Assembly (NCBI GenBank): GCA_963720515.1
Contig: OY970397.1
Span: 1,612,001-1,676,000, forward strand
DNA: 64,000 bases
Source: G963720515 sp963720515
Lineage (GTDB): Bacteria > Actinomycetota > Thermoleophilia > Gaiellales > Gaiellaceae
Direction: 5' to 3'
The notes under the pieces were generated by a model that was given only the letters and a program-made list of their open reading frames with translations, was not told where the DNA came from and did not search any database. Made by a program: the position numbers and the translations under genes. Shown here in pieces: positions 27,963 to 37,252 of this stretch (position 1 is its first letter; the number at the start of each line of letters is the position of its first letter).

Positions 27963-28730
27963 TCAGCCGCGGCGGGTCGCCCAGCGAAGCCATTCGAGGC
28001 CTGCGACCAGCAACCATGCGGTTGCGACGAGCGCGACGGTCACGCCCGGCCTGAGCTCGAGCCGCCAGGCGCAGACCGCGACACCCACGATGAAGAGCGC
28101 CTCGAGGATGAAGCCGATCACGCGCCAGACACCGGTCGAGCGAGCGGGCTCCTGCCAGTGCGCCTGCGGCTGGACCGGAGGCGGCATCGGCCGCGGAGCC
28201 GGCCGTGCGTGCGCCGGCTGCGGCTCCGCCGACGGAGGAAGCCAGAGCTGGTCGTTTGCGGCCGCGACAACGGTGGGCGCGTCCGCCCACTGGCGCGCGG
28301 GCGGCGCGGCGGCCGCCTCGTCGGGCGGGCGGCCCTCGAGCGACGCGAGCCGCGCGCGGAGCTCGGTCATCTCCTTCTCGAGGCGGAGGCTCTCGGCCTG
28401 GACGGTGAGCGCCCGGAACTGGGCGATCTCGCCGGCCTGCCGCTCGAGCCGGTCCATGAGCTCGCGCATGAGCGACGCGACGAGCGAGAGATCCGTTCCG
28501 GCGAGGTCCTCCCCGCCGTCCGAAGCCGGCGCGCCGGCGGCGGCCGGGCGATCGCCCGAGTCGCCGTCCGAGATGAGCCCGGCGCGGACGAGCTCGGCGT
28601 GCGGGATCATCCGGCGGCCGCCACGGACGAGCGACTGGAGCGAGCCGCGCTCCACCCGGCGCGCGAGTGCCTTCCGGGTCAGCCCGGTGAGCTCCGCCGC
28701 CTCGGCGATCGTGTAGGTCCGCTTCTTCAT
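27963..28730 (-). CDS. membrane-anchored helix-turn-helix protein
   Basis: The product has 255 residues. Residues 1-55 form a MerR/excisionase-like HTH (YTIAEAAELTGLTRKALARRVERG). A coiled coil follows at about 100-150 (LMRELMDRLERQAGEIAQF, EKEMTELRARL). Next is a Pro/Ala-rich linker, and the C-terminus holds two closely spaced hydrophobic helices (about 200-245). A DNA-binding head tethered by a coiled coil to the membrane suggests a membrane-linked regulator or chromosome-membrane tether. The ATG at 28730 is right before the HTH; the upstream frame is low-complexity GC. The gene is monocistronic, convergent with the glycosyltransferase. Confidence 0.8.
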   Translation of the reverse strand: MKKRTYTIAEAAELTGLTRKALARRVERGSLQSLVRGGRRMIPHAELVRAGLISDGDSGDRPAAAGAPASDGGEDLAGTDLSLVASLMRELMDRLERQAGEIAQFRALTVQAESLRLEKEMTELRARLASLEGRPPDEAAAAPPARQWADAPTVVAAANDQLWLPPSAEPQPAHARPAPRPMPPPVQPQAHWQEPARSTGVWRVIGFILEALFIVGVAVCAWRLELRPGVTVALVATAWLLVAGLEWLRWATRRG

Positions 28731-28910
28731 CCGCACAGTCCCCGGAACCCGCCCTCGACGTCCCCACGACCCTGGTTTCGGGGGACAAGGCGGGGAGTAT
28801 AGGCGGGGAAACGGGGCAGCCGCAAGGGGAGCCGCAGGGGAGCGGAGGGGCCGAAATGGGCTCCCCCGGGGCCGAATGCGCTTCCCCACGGCCCCCTGAC
28901 GGGGCAATCG

Positions 28911-29096
28911 CTAGCGAACCGGCCGAAGGCGCGGCGCGGGCCTCGACATGCGCGTCCGGCGGACGAGCGCGGCCGTTCGGTGCACCGCTGTGAACGCGAC
29001 GAACCCCACCCCGAGCGCAAGTGCGGCGTCGAACGGGGCGAGCACGACCGTGACGGGCACCGCGACGGCTCCTGCGAGTGCGTCGATGCGGCTCAT
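28911..29096 (-). CDS. possible small membrane protein
   Basis: This 61-residue frame begins MSRIDALAGAVAVPVTVVLAPFD, has two hydrophobic segments and a basic tail ending in RLRPVR. It could be a real small membrane protein. The ribosome site is weak (CCGAGGC). No homologous family is recognised. The 180 bases that follow (28731-28910) are unusually rich in G-runs on the plus strand and hold no gene. Confidence 0.4.
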   Translation of the reverse strand: MSRIDALAGAVAVPVTVVLAPFDAALALGVGFVAFTAVHRTAALVRRTRMSRPAPRLRPVR

Positions 29097-29311
29097 GCCT
29101 CGGACTGTAGGGACGGCGGGGGCCCTGCGGGGGCCGGTTCACCGGGCCGTCACCGCACGTTCACCGAGCCGGTGAAATTGGTCGGGTACCGGCCACAGGA
29201 CCCCCGTGAATGCGCGCCGAGTCGGAGCGGAGGCGGCGCGCGTCCATTCACCCGGTGGCCGATACCCGTACGCGGCGATTCCCGCGCGCCGGGCCGGCGA
29301 AACCCGGCTGG

Positions 29312-29602
29312 CTACTTCTCGAGCGGCGCCATGGTGAGCCCGAAGTCCTCGAGCCCGGACCAGTAGAGCTCGGCCGCCTCGCGGTGCCCGGACCAGACGA
29401 CCGCCTGGCCCGTCGTGTGGATCCGGTTGGCGAGCTCGAGGCCGCGCTCGAAGCTCGTCTGCGGCAGGACCCGAGCGAGGGCGAAGGCGACGCCCTCGAA
29501 CGTGTTGTGGTCGTCGTTCAGGACGATGACGCGCCAGGCGTCGCCCGTTCCGCCGCGTGATCGCGCGGGTCGCTTCGACGGCGCGCGCGTGGCCCCCGCC
29601 AC
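29312..29602 (-). CDS. clpS: ATP-dependent Clp protease adaptor ClpS
   Basis: The product has 96 residues. The ClpS core is clear: VIVLNDDHNTFEGVAFAL with the NDD-type N-degron binding residues, then RIHTTGQAVVWSGHREAAELY and a final FGLTMAPLEK. It delivers N-end-rule substrates to ClpAP/ClpCP. GTG 29602 lies 6 bases after the stop of the L,D-transpeptidase gene, so it is probably co-transcribed with it. About 200 bases beyond its end hold no gene. Confidence 0.95.
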   Translation of the reverse strand: MAGATRAPSKRPARSRGGTGDAWRVIVLNDDHNTFEGVAFALARVLPQTSFERGLELANRIHTTGQAVVWSGHREAAELYWSGLEDFGLTMAPLEK

Positions 29603-29608
29603 GACCGG

Positions 29609-30670
29609 CTAGTCGATGACGTGGACGGGCGTCCCGAGCGGGACGACGTTACGCAGATGGAGCACGGCCCAGGTGGCCACGCGGATGCAGCCGTTCGACG
29701 CGTTGTGGCCGAGCGACGAGGTCGCGGGCGTCCCGTGGATCCCGATCACCCCGCCGAACTCGAAGTCCGGGAGCCCCGCAGGGGCGCTCAACTCGAGCGC
29801 GTAGCCGGAGACGAGCGCGTTGAAGTGCGGCACGTACTTCGCGGCCACGTAGAAGGTGCCGCGCGGCGTCCGGCGATCGGGCCGGCCGGTCGCGACCCGC
29901 GTCTGGAAGATCCGCTTCGAGCCCTTGAAGAGCTTGAGCACGTGGGTGCTCCGGTTGACGACGATGTGGAACCTGGTCGGTGCGACCTGGGCGGCCGAGG
30001 CGCGGATCCAGCCGCGCTGGCCGAGCGGGCGCACCGGGAGGTTCAGCTTGAGCCAGACGACGCCCGGCTTCGCGGTCTTGCCCCCGGCGAGGAAGGTCTT
30101 GCCGGTGAACGCGAGCGTCCCCGTGCCGGGCGCACTCGCCAAGAGCGGCAACGACCGGCTGTTGACGGACGCGGCTAGCTCGCCGAGGTTGCCGCTCGTG
30201 TACGGGACGAGCGCGAGCTGCGTCGGCCCGCGCCAGACCGAGAGGTAGTCGAGCCCGCTCTCGGACGAGACGCCCGGGAGCTCGTCGACGGAGATGACAG
30301 CGAGCCGGTTGCCGGCGGCGCCCGTGTGCCGCCCGGTGAGAACGAGCCCCTCGGCGCCGAGGTCGTTCTTCAGCGTGAGGTGCGCCGTGGCGCCCGCGAC
30401 GAAGCCGATCCGCCGCCCGGCCATCGCGAGAATGACCTGCGGCCGCCCGTCCGTGCGCGTGTCCTGAAGGATCAGCATGCGGCGCGAATGCGAGTCCGGC
30501 CTCTTGTAGACCGCCACGCTCTCCTGGCGCAGCGTCCCCGCCGCCGGATAGGACGACGGCACGTTTGCGCTCGCGACGGCCGGCGCGCAGAGCGCCGCCC
30601 CGACCGTTGCTGAGATGAGCGCGACCCGAGCAGCCGCAACTCTGCGGCTCGTCGCCGACCTGGCCTTCAT
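29609..30670 (-). CDS. exported L,D-transpeptidase (YkuD domain)
   Basis: The product has about 353 residues from ATG 30670 (GTG 30679 is possible). It has a signal peptide (basic start, ALISATVGAALCAPAVASA), a ~190-residue beta-rich N-terminal region, then a YkuD catalytic domain from about 230: FHIVVNRSTHVLKLFKG, RRTPRGTFYV, and the active-site HG...SNGCIRV with catalytic Cys. It should form 3-3 cross-links in peptidoglycan or attach proteins. All catalytic residues are present. clpS follows 6 bases later. Confidence 0.93.
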   Translation of the reverse strand: MKARSATSRRVAAARVALISATVGAALCAPAVASANVPSSYPAAGTLRQESVAVYKRPDSHSRRMLILQDTRTDGRPQVILAMAGRRIGFVAGATAHLTLKNDLGAEGLVLTGRHTGAAGNRLAVISVDELPGVSSESGLDYLSVWRGPTQLALVPYTSGNLGELAASVNSRSLPLLASAPGTGTLAFTGKTFLAGGKTAKPGVVWLKLNLPVRPLGQRGWIRASAAQVAPTRFHIVVNRSTHVLKLFKGSKRIFQTRVATGRPDRRTPRGTFYVAAKYVPHFNALVSGYALELSAPAGLPDFEFGGVIGIHGTPATSSLGHNASNGCIRVATWAVLHLRNVVPLGTPVHVID

Positions 30671-30722
30671 GCGTCTCACAATAGCCGTGGGTCAGGCGAT
30701 TGACCTTGTACGACGGCAGATT

Positions 30723-32916
30723 TCATCGCGTCTTTACGACCCGGATCGCGCTCCTTGCGAGGTTGTCGCCGAGGTCGTAGTCGACCTTCGCGCCCGTGAC
30801 CGAGGTCTGGATGCGCCGCAGCCCCGCGGCGCCGACGCGGATCCGGAGGACCACGCGAGCGGTCGTTCCCTCGCGCATCGGGCCGAGCCGGCAGACGGCC
30901 GAGTGCCGACCGAGCGTGCATCCCGGCCCGCGCGACGGCGTGACATCGAGGATCCACGCGCCCTTCCGGACATGGGCGTCGAACCGTGCCCCGGTCTCCG
31001 CGATCGTCCCGTCGTTTCGGATCGTGGCCGTCACGTAGACGACCCTTCCGGGCGCGGCCCGGCGGGGCGCTTGTGTCCGAACGCGGAGGTCGGTGCCGAA
31101 GCGGAAGACGTAAAGGCCGTAGTCGCGGTCGCTCGCGACGACGAACTGGCGGCCGTCGCGCCGCGCGTCGACCTCGACGCCCCAGAAGTTCGAGCCCTCC
31201 GGGTCGACGAAGTTCCCGGCCTCGCGGAGCCGCCCGCCCGCGAAGTCCACGACGCGGAACCCGCCGGCATACCAGGAGAGGTAGCCGACCTCCGCGGTCG
31301 GGTCGGTCGCGACCTCGTGCGCCGAGAGCGGGCCGAAGCCGGACGCGTAGCGCGAGTCGAGGGCCTCGGGGATCGCGTAGTCGTCCACCCGCGCCATCGT
31401 CTTCGCGTCGATCAGGTGGAGGCCGCCCCACCCGTCGAAGACACCGACGGCCAGCCGCACCCGCTCGCCGTGCGTGCCGACGGGCGGCAGGTCGCTCGGC
31501 CCGGAGTACCCGGGCGCCTGATCGAAGATGAGGTGCGCGGCGCGGTGGCCGATGCAGAACCCGGGGATGTCCGGGACGAGCAGGATCGCTCCGCCGCAGA
31601 GGGGCGCGTTCGGCAGGCGCCCGTCCTGCGAGCTCGAGTGGTCGTTCGCGACGAGCACGAGGTCGTAGCCCTTGAGCGAGCCGGTCGTCAGCTGTTCGTT
31701 CACGACGCAACCTCCACGCTGAAAGACGACGACCTTCGCCTCGCCGACCGCCGCCGGGAGCGACGAGGCGGGAGGCACCTCGGCGCGGTCGTCCGTCGAG
31801 TTCCCGTTCAGGTCGGCGCCGGGGCAGCCGCTCCCGCCGTAGAGCGTCGGCCCGCGCCGCTCGCCCTCCATCGTCCCGGCCCACTGGAACTGGCCCGTCG
31901 TGTACGTGCCCGCGTTCGGCCCATCGAGGATGTCGAGCGTCGAGCGGAAGGCGGAGAAGTCCTCGTCCGTCCCGAGGATGTAGCGGCTCGCGCTACAAGG
32001 CCTCTTCGCACGGAACGCCTCGGCCGGCGTCGGGCAGCGGCTCCACTCCGCCTCGTGCGCGTTCCCGTCCGGGATTGCGATGCCGGTGAGGGGATCGGCT
32101 GCCGGCGAGTCGGAGTCCTTCACGTAGACCGGCGTGGCGGGATGCGTCACATCGAGGACGACGAAGCCCGCGTCCCAGTACGAGAGGAGCATGAGCCAGC
32201 GGTTGCCGATGTGGCGGACGATCGCGTCGTGGACGAAGGTCTGCTCGTTCCGTGCAAGCGAGTCCTGCGCCGCGGGCCAGTCATCGATCGACGTCTCCGC
32301 GATCAGGTGCGGGTTGCGCGGGTCGGTGATGTCCATGATGTCCACGTCTTGGCGCTCCTCGAGATCCACGAGGACGGCGTAGGCGCGATTGCCCGCGTTC
32401 CAGGCGAAGACGCTGTGCGAGGAGTGCGCGCGCGGGAAGGTGTCGTCGGTGTCGCCACGGCCGATCGAGAGCGGCTTTGGTTTCCCCGGATGCCGGAGGT
32501 CGTAGATCGAGAGCCCGCCCTGGCCGTTCGCGCAGCTCTCGTTCCCGACGACGAGCACGTCGCCCTCGTAGCTCGGCGTGGAGAGGTGCAGCGCCTGGAG
32601 GCCCTCGGAGTGGAACGTGCCCGCGGGGGCCTGGACGAAGCGGAGCTCGCGCGGATGCCGCGGGTTCGCGAGGTCGACGACCCAGAAGCCGCCCGGGCAG
32701 ACGGCCCACTCGCCGACGTAGGCGGTGTGGTTCATGACGGCCACGTCGGTCACCCGGTTCGGCGCGACGCCGGACAGGCGGACCTTCCCCATCAGATCCA
32801 CGTGCGCGCGCGAGGGCGGGAGGTGCCCGTTCGCCGTGCCGTGGTGAGCGCTCGCGGGCGTCGCCGCAAGGGCAATCGCCCGCGGCGAGCAAGGACGCCA
32901 CGCGCCGCACCCGCAT
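30723..32916 (-). CDS. secreted LVIVD-repeat beta-propeller protein (one frame break)
   Basis: The long frame (30723-32801, 692 residues) continues upstream in another frame to ATG 32916, which has AAGGAG before it. Removing one base near 32880 joins MRVRRVASLLAA to an Ala-rich signal peptide ending ATPASAHH. The mature protein has repeated strands of the form GGFWVVDLANPRHP, GGLSIYDLRHPGKP, VDIMDITDPRNPHL, GFVVLDVTHPATPV and GGLHLIDAKTM, the LVIVD propeller pattern, and a C-terminal Ig/CARDB-like domain (about 590-692). A PA-like insertion is possible around 340-430. It is probably a surface-exposed binding or scaffold protein. There is no enzymatic motif. Confidence 0.85.
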
Positions 32917-33030
32917 TCATTCTCCTTCGATCTCGAGACCCCCGGCCCCGATCGGGCCGCCGGCTAACGGTAGCGCGAGGCGGGCCGAGCGGCGAGCAGG
33001 AGCGGCGCGCGGCTAGAATGCCTCGCCCCA

Positions 33031-33104
33031 GGGGGCGTAGTTCAGCTGGTTAGAACGCCGGCCTGTCACGCCGGAGGTCGCGGGTTCGAGTCCCGTCGCT
33101 CCCG
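33031..33104 (+). tRNA. tRNA-Asp (anticodon GTC)
   Basis: The 74-nt cloverleaf has acceptor GGGGGCG/CGCTCCC (one G-T pair), a D-arm AGTTCAGCTGGTTAGAAC, an anticodon stem CCGGC/GCCGG with loop CTGTCAC (GTC), T-loop TTCGAGT and discriminator G, as usual for tRNA-Asp. Confidence 0.97.
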
Positions 33105-33113
33105 TTGGAACCG

Positions 33114-33137
33114 AAAGCCGCCGGAAGGCGGCTTTTT
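33114..33137 (+). terminator. terminator of tRNA-Asp
   Basis: AAAGCCGCC-GGAA-GGCGGCTTTTT is a 9-bp stem with a GGAA tetraloop and T5 tail, 10 bases after the tRNA. Confidence 0.93.
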
Positions 33138-33199
33138 CGTGACGTCTAGCGCTACCTGAGGCGCGAGGTCAGGCTCCGTCGGTCGTCTAGGATCGCGCC

Positions 33200-33601
33200 G
33201 TGCCGTTCACACGTAGGAACCTCAAGGAGGACCTGGAGGACGTCGGGTCCAATTTCGACGGCGCGCCGGACCTCGAGTTCCGCTTGGCGACCGAGGCGCT
33301 CGAACTCGAGAAATCCGGCCTGAGCTACCAGCGCGTCCCACCCGGCTATCGCTTTCCGTACGGCCACACGCACAAGACGCAGGAGGAGGTGTACGTGGTC
33401 GTGCGCGGGAGCGGGAGGATGAAGGTCGACGACGAGATCGTCGAGCTCAAGGAATGGGACGCGGTGCGCGTCCCGCCCGGTGCGTGGCGAGGCTACGAGG
33501 CCGGGCCGGAGGGCCTCGAGATCCTCGTCATCGGCGCGCCCAGTCTCGGCGAGGCTCGGCGCGAAGACGTCGACGGCCAGCGCGACTGGTGGGCTGACTA
33601 G
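33200..33601 (+). CDS. cupin-domain protein
   Basis: The product has 133 residues with a cupin_2 barrel. Motif 1 is GHTHKTQEEVYVVVRGSGRM with two His and one Glu as metal ligands. Motif 2 is PPGAWRGYEAGPEGLEIL, in which the usual second-motif His is replaced by Trp or Tyr. It is likely a small metal-binding or ligand-binding barrel in the cytosol. GTG 33200 is the start. It is convergent with the DHFR-like gene. Confidence 0.88.
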   Translation: MPFTRRNLKEDLEDVGSNFDGAPDLEFRLATEALELEKSGLSYQRVPPGYRFPYGHTHKTQEEVYVVVRGSGRMKVDDEIVELKEWDAVRVPPGAWRGYEAGPEGLEILVIGAPSLGEARREDVDGQRDWWAD

Positions 33602-33621
33602 CACCAGGTAGGCAGCCGAGG

Positions 33622-34224
33622 TCAGGCCTCGGCCGGAACGTATGTCGCGAGGATCGCGCCTGTCGTCGTCACCTCGCTGTCGACGAGTCGCAGCGGCCTG
33701 AGCACACCGTCGTCGCGGAAGATCCGCTTGCCGCCGCCAAGCGTCAGCGGGTTGAGCATCAGCCGGAATTCATCGACAAGGCCGTGCTCGATCAGCGTCT
33801 GCACCAGGTCCGTGCTCCCGATGACGTGCAGATCTGAACCGTCCTCCTGCTTCAGCGCGGCGACCGCCTGGGCGGCCTCGCCCTGGAGCAGCGTCGAGTT
33901 CTGCCACTCGAGCGGCTCGGAGAGCGTCGTCGACGCGACGTACTTCGGCTTTGTGTTCAGAGGCTCAGCGATCGCCTGCTGCTCCTCGGTCGCGTTCGGC
34001 CAGTAAGCCGCGAAGATCTCGTAGGTGCGACGCCCAAGCAGGAAGCCGCCCGCCTCGACGATGTACGCGAGCACCCACCGCCGCGCGAGCTCGTCCTCCT
34101 CCTCCATGTAGCGCATATGCCAGCCGCCGTGCGCGAAGCCGCCGGATGTGTCCTCGTCGGCGCCGCCGGGCGCCTGCGCGACTCCGTCAAGGCTCATGAA
34201 CTCATTCACGATCACCTTGCGCAT
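33622..34224 (-). CDS. dihydrofolate reductase / RibD C-terminal family protein
   Basis: The product has 200 residues. It starts RKVIVNEFMSLDGVAQAPG, the hallmark of the YwjB/RibD-C family, and contains FLLGRRTYEIFAAYWP, KYVASTTL, DLHVIGSTDLVQTLIEHGLVDE and LTLGGGKRIF. It probably binds NADPH; the substrate is unknown. ATG 34224 has GGGAGGTTGAG upstream. An extended frame to 34389 is not supported. Confidence 0.93.
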   Translation of the reverse strand: MRKVIVNEFMSLDGVAQAPGGADEDTSGGFAHGGWHMRYMEEEDELARRWVLAYIVEAGGFLLGRRTYEIFAAYWPNATEEQQAIAEPLNTKPKYVASTTLSEPLEWQNSTLLQGEAAQAVAALKQEDGSDLHVIGSTDLVQTLIEHGLVDEFRLMLNPLTLGGGKRIFRDDGVLRPLRLVDSEVTTTGAILATYVPAEA

Positions 34225-34375
34225 CTCAACCTCCCTCCGGTCGCTCAATCGTTTCAAGGGTTCAGACGAGGTGGCGCCGCGGAACTCATCGATCGCCCGC
34301 TCCGGATCACGAACCGCTTCGGATGGAGCTGCGGCGGCGGCAGTGCGGACGGCTACGCCAGTAACGTCTCCTGCG

Positions 34376-35684
34376 ATGCGCCTCGTCAACCGGACCCGGG
34401 CAGTCGGCGGATCGCTTCACCGCGCGCCTGGCACTCGTCGGCGCGGATCCCGGCGACGACGCCGACGCCCGCGCCAGCAAGGCGCTGCTCGTCCAGATCT
34501 CGGTGCTGATCCTCCCGATCTCGCTGCTGTGGGGAAGCCTCTATCTCGCGCTCGGAGCGCCGTCGGGGGTGCTCGCGTTCGTGTACTTCGTCGTCTCGCT
34601 CGGAGCGATCGCCGTCTTCGCCAGGACGCGCAACTTCGCCCTGTTCCTGCGCATCGAGCTCCTCGACATCCTGCTCGCGCCGAACCTGTCGATGATCCCG
34701 CTCGGCGGGTTCACCACGTCGACGGGCGTCGGCATCTGGGGCATCCTCGCCCCGATGGGCGCGCTCGTGTTCGGTGGCGTGCGATCCGGGATCCGCTGGT
34801 ACATCGCGTTCCTGGCCGTCTTCCTCGGGTCGGGCCTGGCGGGCGAGATCTCGGGCAACACCTCCCCACTGCCGGCGTGGTTCACGACCACGATGCTGGC
34901 CCTGAACATCGCGGTCGGCGGCACCATCGTGTTCACGCTGCTGGCCGTGTTCGCCGCCCAGCGCCGCGATGCGCTGGCAGCGCTCCGGGTGGAACAGGCC
35001 AAGTCCGAGAACCTCCTGCTCAACATCCTGCCCCGCTCGATCGCCGACAGGCTGAAGGCGGAGGCCCAGCCGATCGCGGACCAGTTCGGGTCGACGTCGA
35101 TCCTCTTCGCCGACGTGGTCGACTTCACGCCCTGGTCGGAGCGGCTCTCGCCCGCCGAGGTGGTCGGCTGCCTCGACCACCTGTTCAGCCACTTCGACAC
35201 GCTCGCGGAGCGGCACGGGCTCGAGAAGATCAAGACCATCGGGGACTGCTACATGGTCGCCGCGGGGGTTCCGACACCACGCCCGGACCACGCCCGCGCG
35301 CTCGCACTCATGGGGCTCGACATGCTCGAGGCAATGCGGGCGGACGACGAAGTCGGGCATTTCGGCCTCGAGCTCCGGGTCGGCATCAACTCGGGCCCGG
35401 TGGTGGCCGGCGTGATCGGCCGGAAGCGCTTCCTCTACGACCTCTGGGGCGACGCCGTGAACACGGCCAGTCGCATGGAGTCCTACGGCACGCCGGGACG
35501 GGTCCAGGTCACTCGGGCGACCTACGAGCTTCTGGCCGAGGAGTTCGAGCTCGAGCCGCGAGGAACGATCTCCGTCAAGGGGAAGGGCGAGGTCGAGGCG
35601 TGGTATCTCATCGGCCTGCGGGACGACGCAAGGGACGGGGCCCGCGAGCCCAGGCTCGCCGATCGGGGGCGCGCGAGCTTGTAG
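34376..35684 (+). CDS. membrane-bound class III adenylate cyclase (one frame break at start)
   Basis: From GTG 34503 the frame is open to 35684 (393 residues). Upstream in the same frame there is no start, but ATG 34376 joins it if one G near 34398 (in CCCGGG) is removed, giving MRLVNRTR then a soluble lead. There are about five to six membrane helices (residues 45-190), a signalling helix, and a complete cyclase domain: metal Asp in FADVVDF and GDCYM, adenine-specifying Lys in EKIKTIGD and Asp in LWGDAVN, and Asn/Arg in NTASRM. It should make cAMP. A secreted matrixin-like gene follows after 71 bases. Confidence 0.9.
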
Positions 35685-35755
35685 CCGCGCTCGTTTGCAC
35701 GGTTCCGGCTCGGGGCACGTGCAGCTCGCTGGATCCCCGAGATGGAGGACTGAGC

Positions 35756-36454
35756 ATGAAGAAGAAGCTGTTGGTGCTTCTGCTCGCGTCGCTCGTGGCC
35801 GCGGTTGCTGCGGGTGCTGCACACGCAGTCACGCCGCTTCGGCCGGCGCCGACGCCGGCGGACACGGAGAGCGTCCTGATCCTGCACGGGGCGTTCAACT
35901 ACCCCGGCTACTGGTGGGACCACACGCACCTGACCGTGGCGGTGCAGGCGCATCCGAACGTCGACCCGGCGTCGCTCGCAGCGGTGCACCAGGCGATCGC
36001 CGACTGGGACTTCGCGCTCCGGCAGGAGTTCGGCGGGCTGATCACGCTCACCGACGTGACCGACCAGTACAAGGCCACGCACAAGGCCGACATCGTGATC
36101 CACTACAACCCGACGGCCGGCGGCAACGTGTTCGGCGGGTTCGCGGTCTGCGGGGCGACCAAGTGCGTGAACGTGATCGTCCGCTCGGAGCTGATCGCGC
36201 CCGTCGGCTTCACGTACCCACCGCAGTATCTGTACTGGGTGACGATGCACGAGCTCGGCCACGCGCTCGGCCTCGGGCATGCCCAGCCGCTGACCGAATC
36301 GACGGATCTGATGGGCTACGGCTGGCACTGGAGTAACGGGATCGTGCCGACGCTGTCGGAGTGCGACCTCGACGGCATCGCGTACGTGTTCGCGTGGGCG
36401 CTCCAGGGCGTCGCGCCATATCCCCCGACGCAGGCTTCGGTGGCCTGCGACTGA
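35756..36454 (+). CDS. secreted matrixin-like zinc metalloprotease
   Basis: The product has 232 residues from ATG 35756 with GGAGGA upstream. It has a classic signal peptide (KKKLLVLLLASLVAAVAAGAAHA). The zinc site is HELGHALGLGH, with the Met-turn DLMGYGW about 20 residues later, so it belongs to the metzincin/matrixin group. There is no prodomain cysteine switch in view, and two cysteines flank ATKC. It should act outside the cell. It shares the strand with the cyclase and may be co-transcribed. A hairpin follows. Confidence 0.9.
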   Translation: MKKKLLVLLLASLVAAVAAGAAHAVTPLRPAPTPADTESVLILHGAFNYPGYWWDHTHLTVAVQAHPNVDPASLAAVHQAIADWDFALRQEFGGLITLTDVTDQYKATHKADIVIHYNPTAGGNVFGGFAVCGATKCVNVIVRSELIAPVGFTYPPQYLYWVTMHELGHALGLGHAQPLTESTDLMGYGWHWSNGIVPTLSECDLDGIAYVFAWALQGVAPYPPTQASVACD

Positions 36455-36468
36455 GGACCTTCCGGGAA

Positions 36469-36488
36469 GGGCAGCCGCTCGGCTGCCC
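36469..36488. terminator. hairpin between convergent protease and cytochrome c genes
   Basis: GGGCAGCC-GCTC-GGCTGCCC is an 8-bp perfect stem with a 4-base loop, placed between two stop codons. It can serve both strands. There is no long T-run. Confidence 0.75.
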
Positions 36489-36530
36489 CTCCCGACCCTC
36501 GTCAGGCGCGTCCGGCCCGTCGAGCGCGAG

Positions 36531-36972
36531 CTACCGGCCCTGTGTCAGAAAGCTGACGAGATCAGCGATTTGCTGATCTGTGAGCCGATTCGCCCCCAGG
36601 TCTGAGGTGGGCCCGAACGCGGGCATGATGTCGTTGTAGCTCCTGTCGCCCCCGATTGATCCGCCCGCGCCCCTCTCGATGTAGGCCTGGGGATCGACGA
36701 TCGACTCTCGTACGAACGCCGCGTCATAGCGGCGTACCGCCTCGTCCAGGTTCGGCCCCACGTTGTGAGTCGATCCCGCGGCGGCGAAGGTGTGGCAGTT
36801 GCCGCAACCCTGCTGCTCGAAGACCGCCTTGCCGGCGACCGGGTCGCCGACGGCCACGACCGGATCGCTAACGGCCACCTCACCACCCCCACCGCCGTCG
36901 CCTCCACAACCGGTCCCGAGCGCGGCGAGCGCCGCGACGGCGAGTACGAGCGGCGTTCGTTCTGACGGTCAT
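36531..36972 (-). CDS. cytochrome c lipoprotein (one frame break)
   Basis: The mono-haem core (115 residues from an internal GTG) has the haem motif CGNCH, a class I fold, and the Met ligand in DIMPAFG. Upstream, another frame supplies a lipoprotein signal, LAVAALAALGTGC followed by Gly-rich linker. ATG 36972, which overlaps the stop of the preceding gene (ATGA), enters it if one base near 36950 is removed. The whole protein is about 145 residues, anchored outside the membrane. It is last in a three-gene operon with an exported protein and a small ferredoxin-like-fold protein, and probably carries electrons for them. Confidence 0.85.
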
Positions 36973-37241
36973 CTCGCTCCCTCCTTCGTCTCGCTTGCGG
37001 TGCTGTCGACCGCCTCGACGATCCGCTCGAAGTCGAGCGCCGCACGCCGTCCCGCCTCCTCGAGCGCCTCGATCGACGGCGCCTCGAAGAGGTGGAGGGC
37101 GACCTCGTCGCCGGGGATGTACGTGCTGCGGACGTACAGGACGGCGGCCCCGAGCTCGGCTGTCTTGCGCGCCCTCTCACGCGAGACCTCGAGAGCCGCC
37201 GGAGAGCGCGCGACGTACGACTCGACGAGGTAGCTATTCAT
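36969..37241 (-). CDS. small alpha/beta protein, possibly DUF4242-like
   Basis: The product has 90 residues starting NSYLVESYVA, then SRERARKTAELG, VLYVRSTYIPGDEVALHLFEAPS and ALEEAGRRAALDFERIVEAV. The beta-alpha-beta layout and the YIPGDE...HLFEA core resemble DUF4242-type ferredoxin-like proteins, some of which bind nickel. The assignment is tentative. There is no signal peptide. It starts 11 bases after the exported-protein gene and overlaps the cytochrome c start by 4 bases, so all three are one operon. Confidence 0.65.
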   Translation of the reverse strand: MNSYLVESYVARSPAALEVSRERARKTAELGAAVLYVRSTYIPGDEVALHLFEAPSIEALEEAGRRAALDFERIVEAVDSTASETKEGAR

Positions 37242-37252
37242 CGTCGGCTCCG

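Noticed and set aside
30615..33053. 812-residue plus-strand ORF opposite the L,D-transpeptidase and LVIVD genes
   Set aside because: It is composed of Arg/Val/Asp/Glu-rich antisense sequence with no domain, and the minus strand carries clear families.
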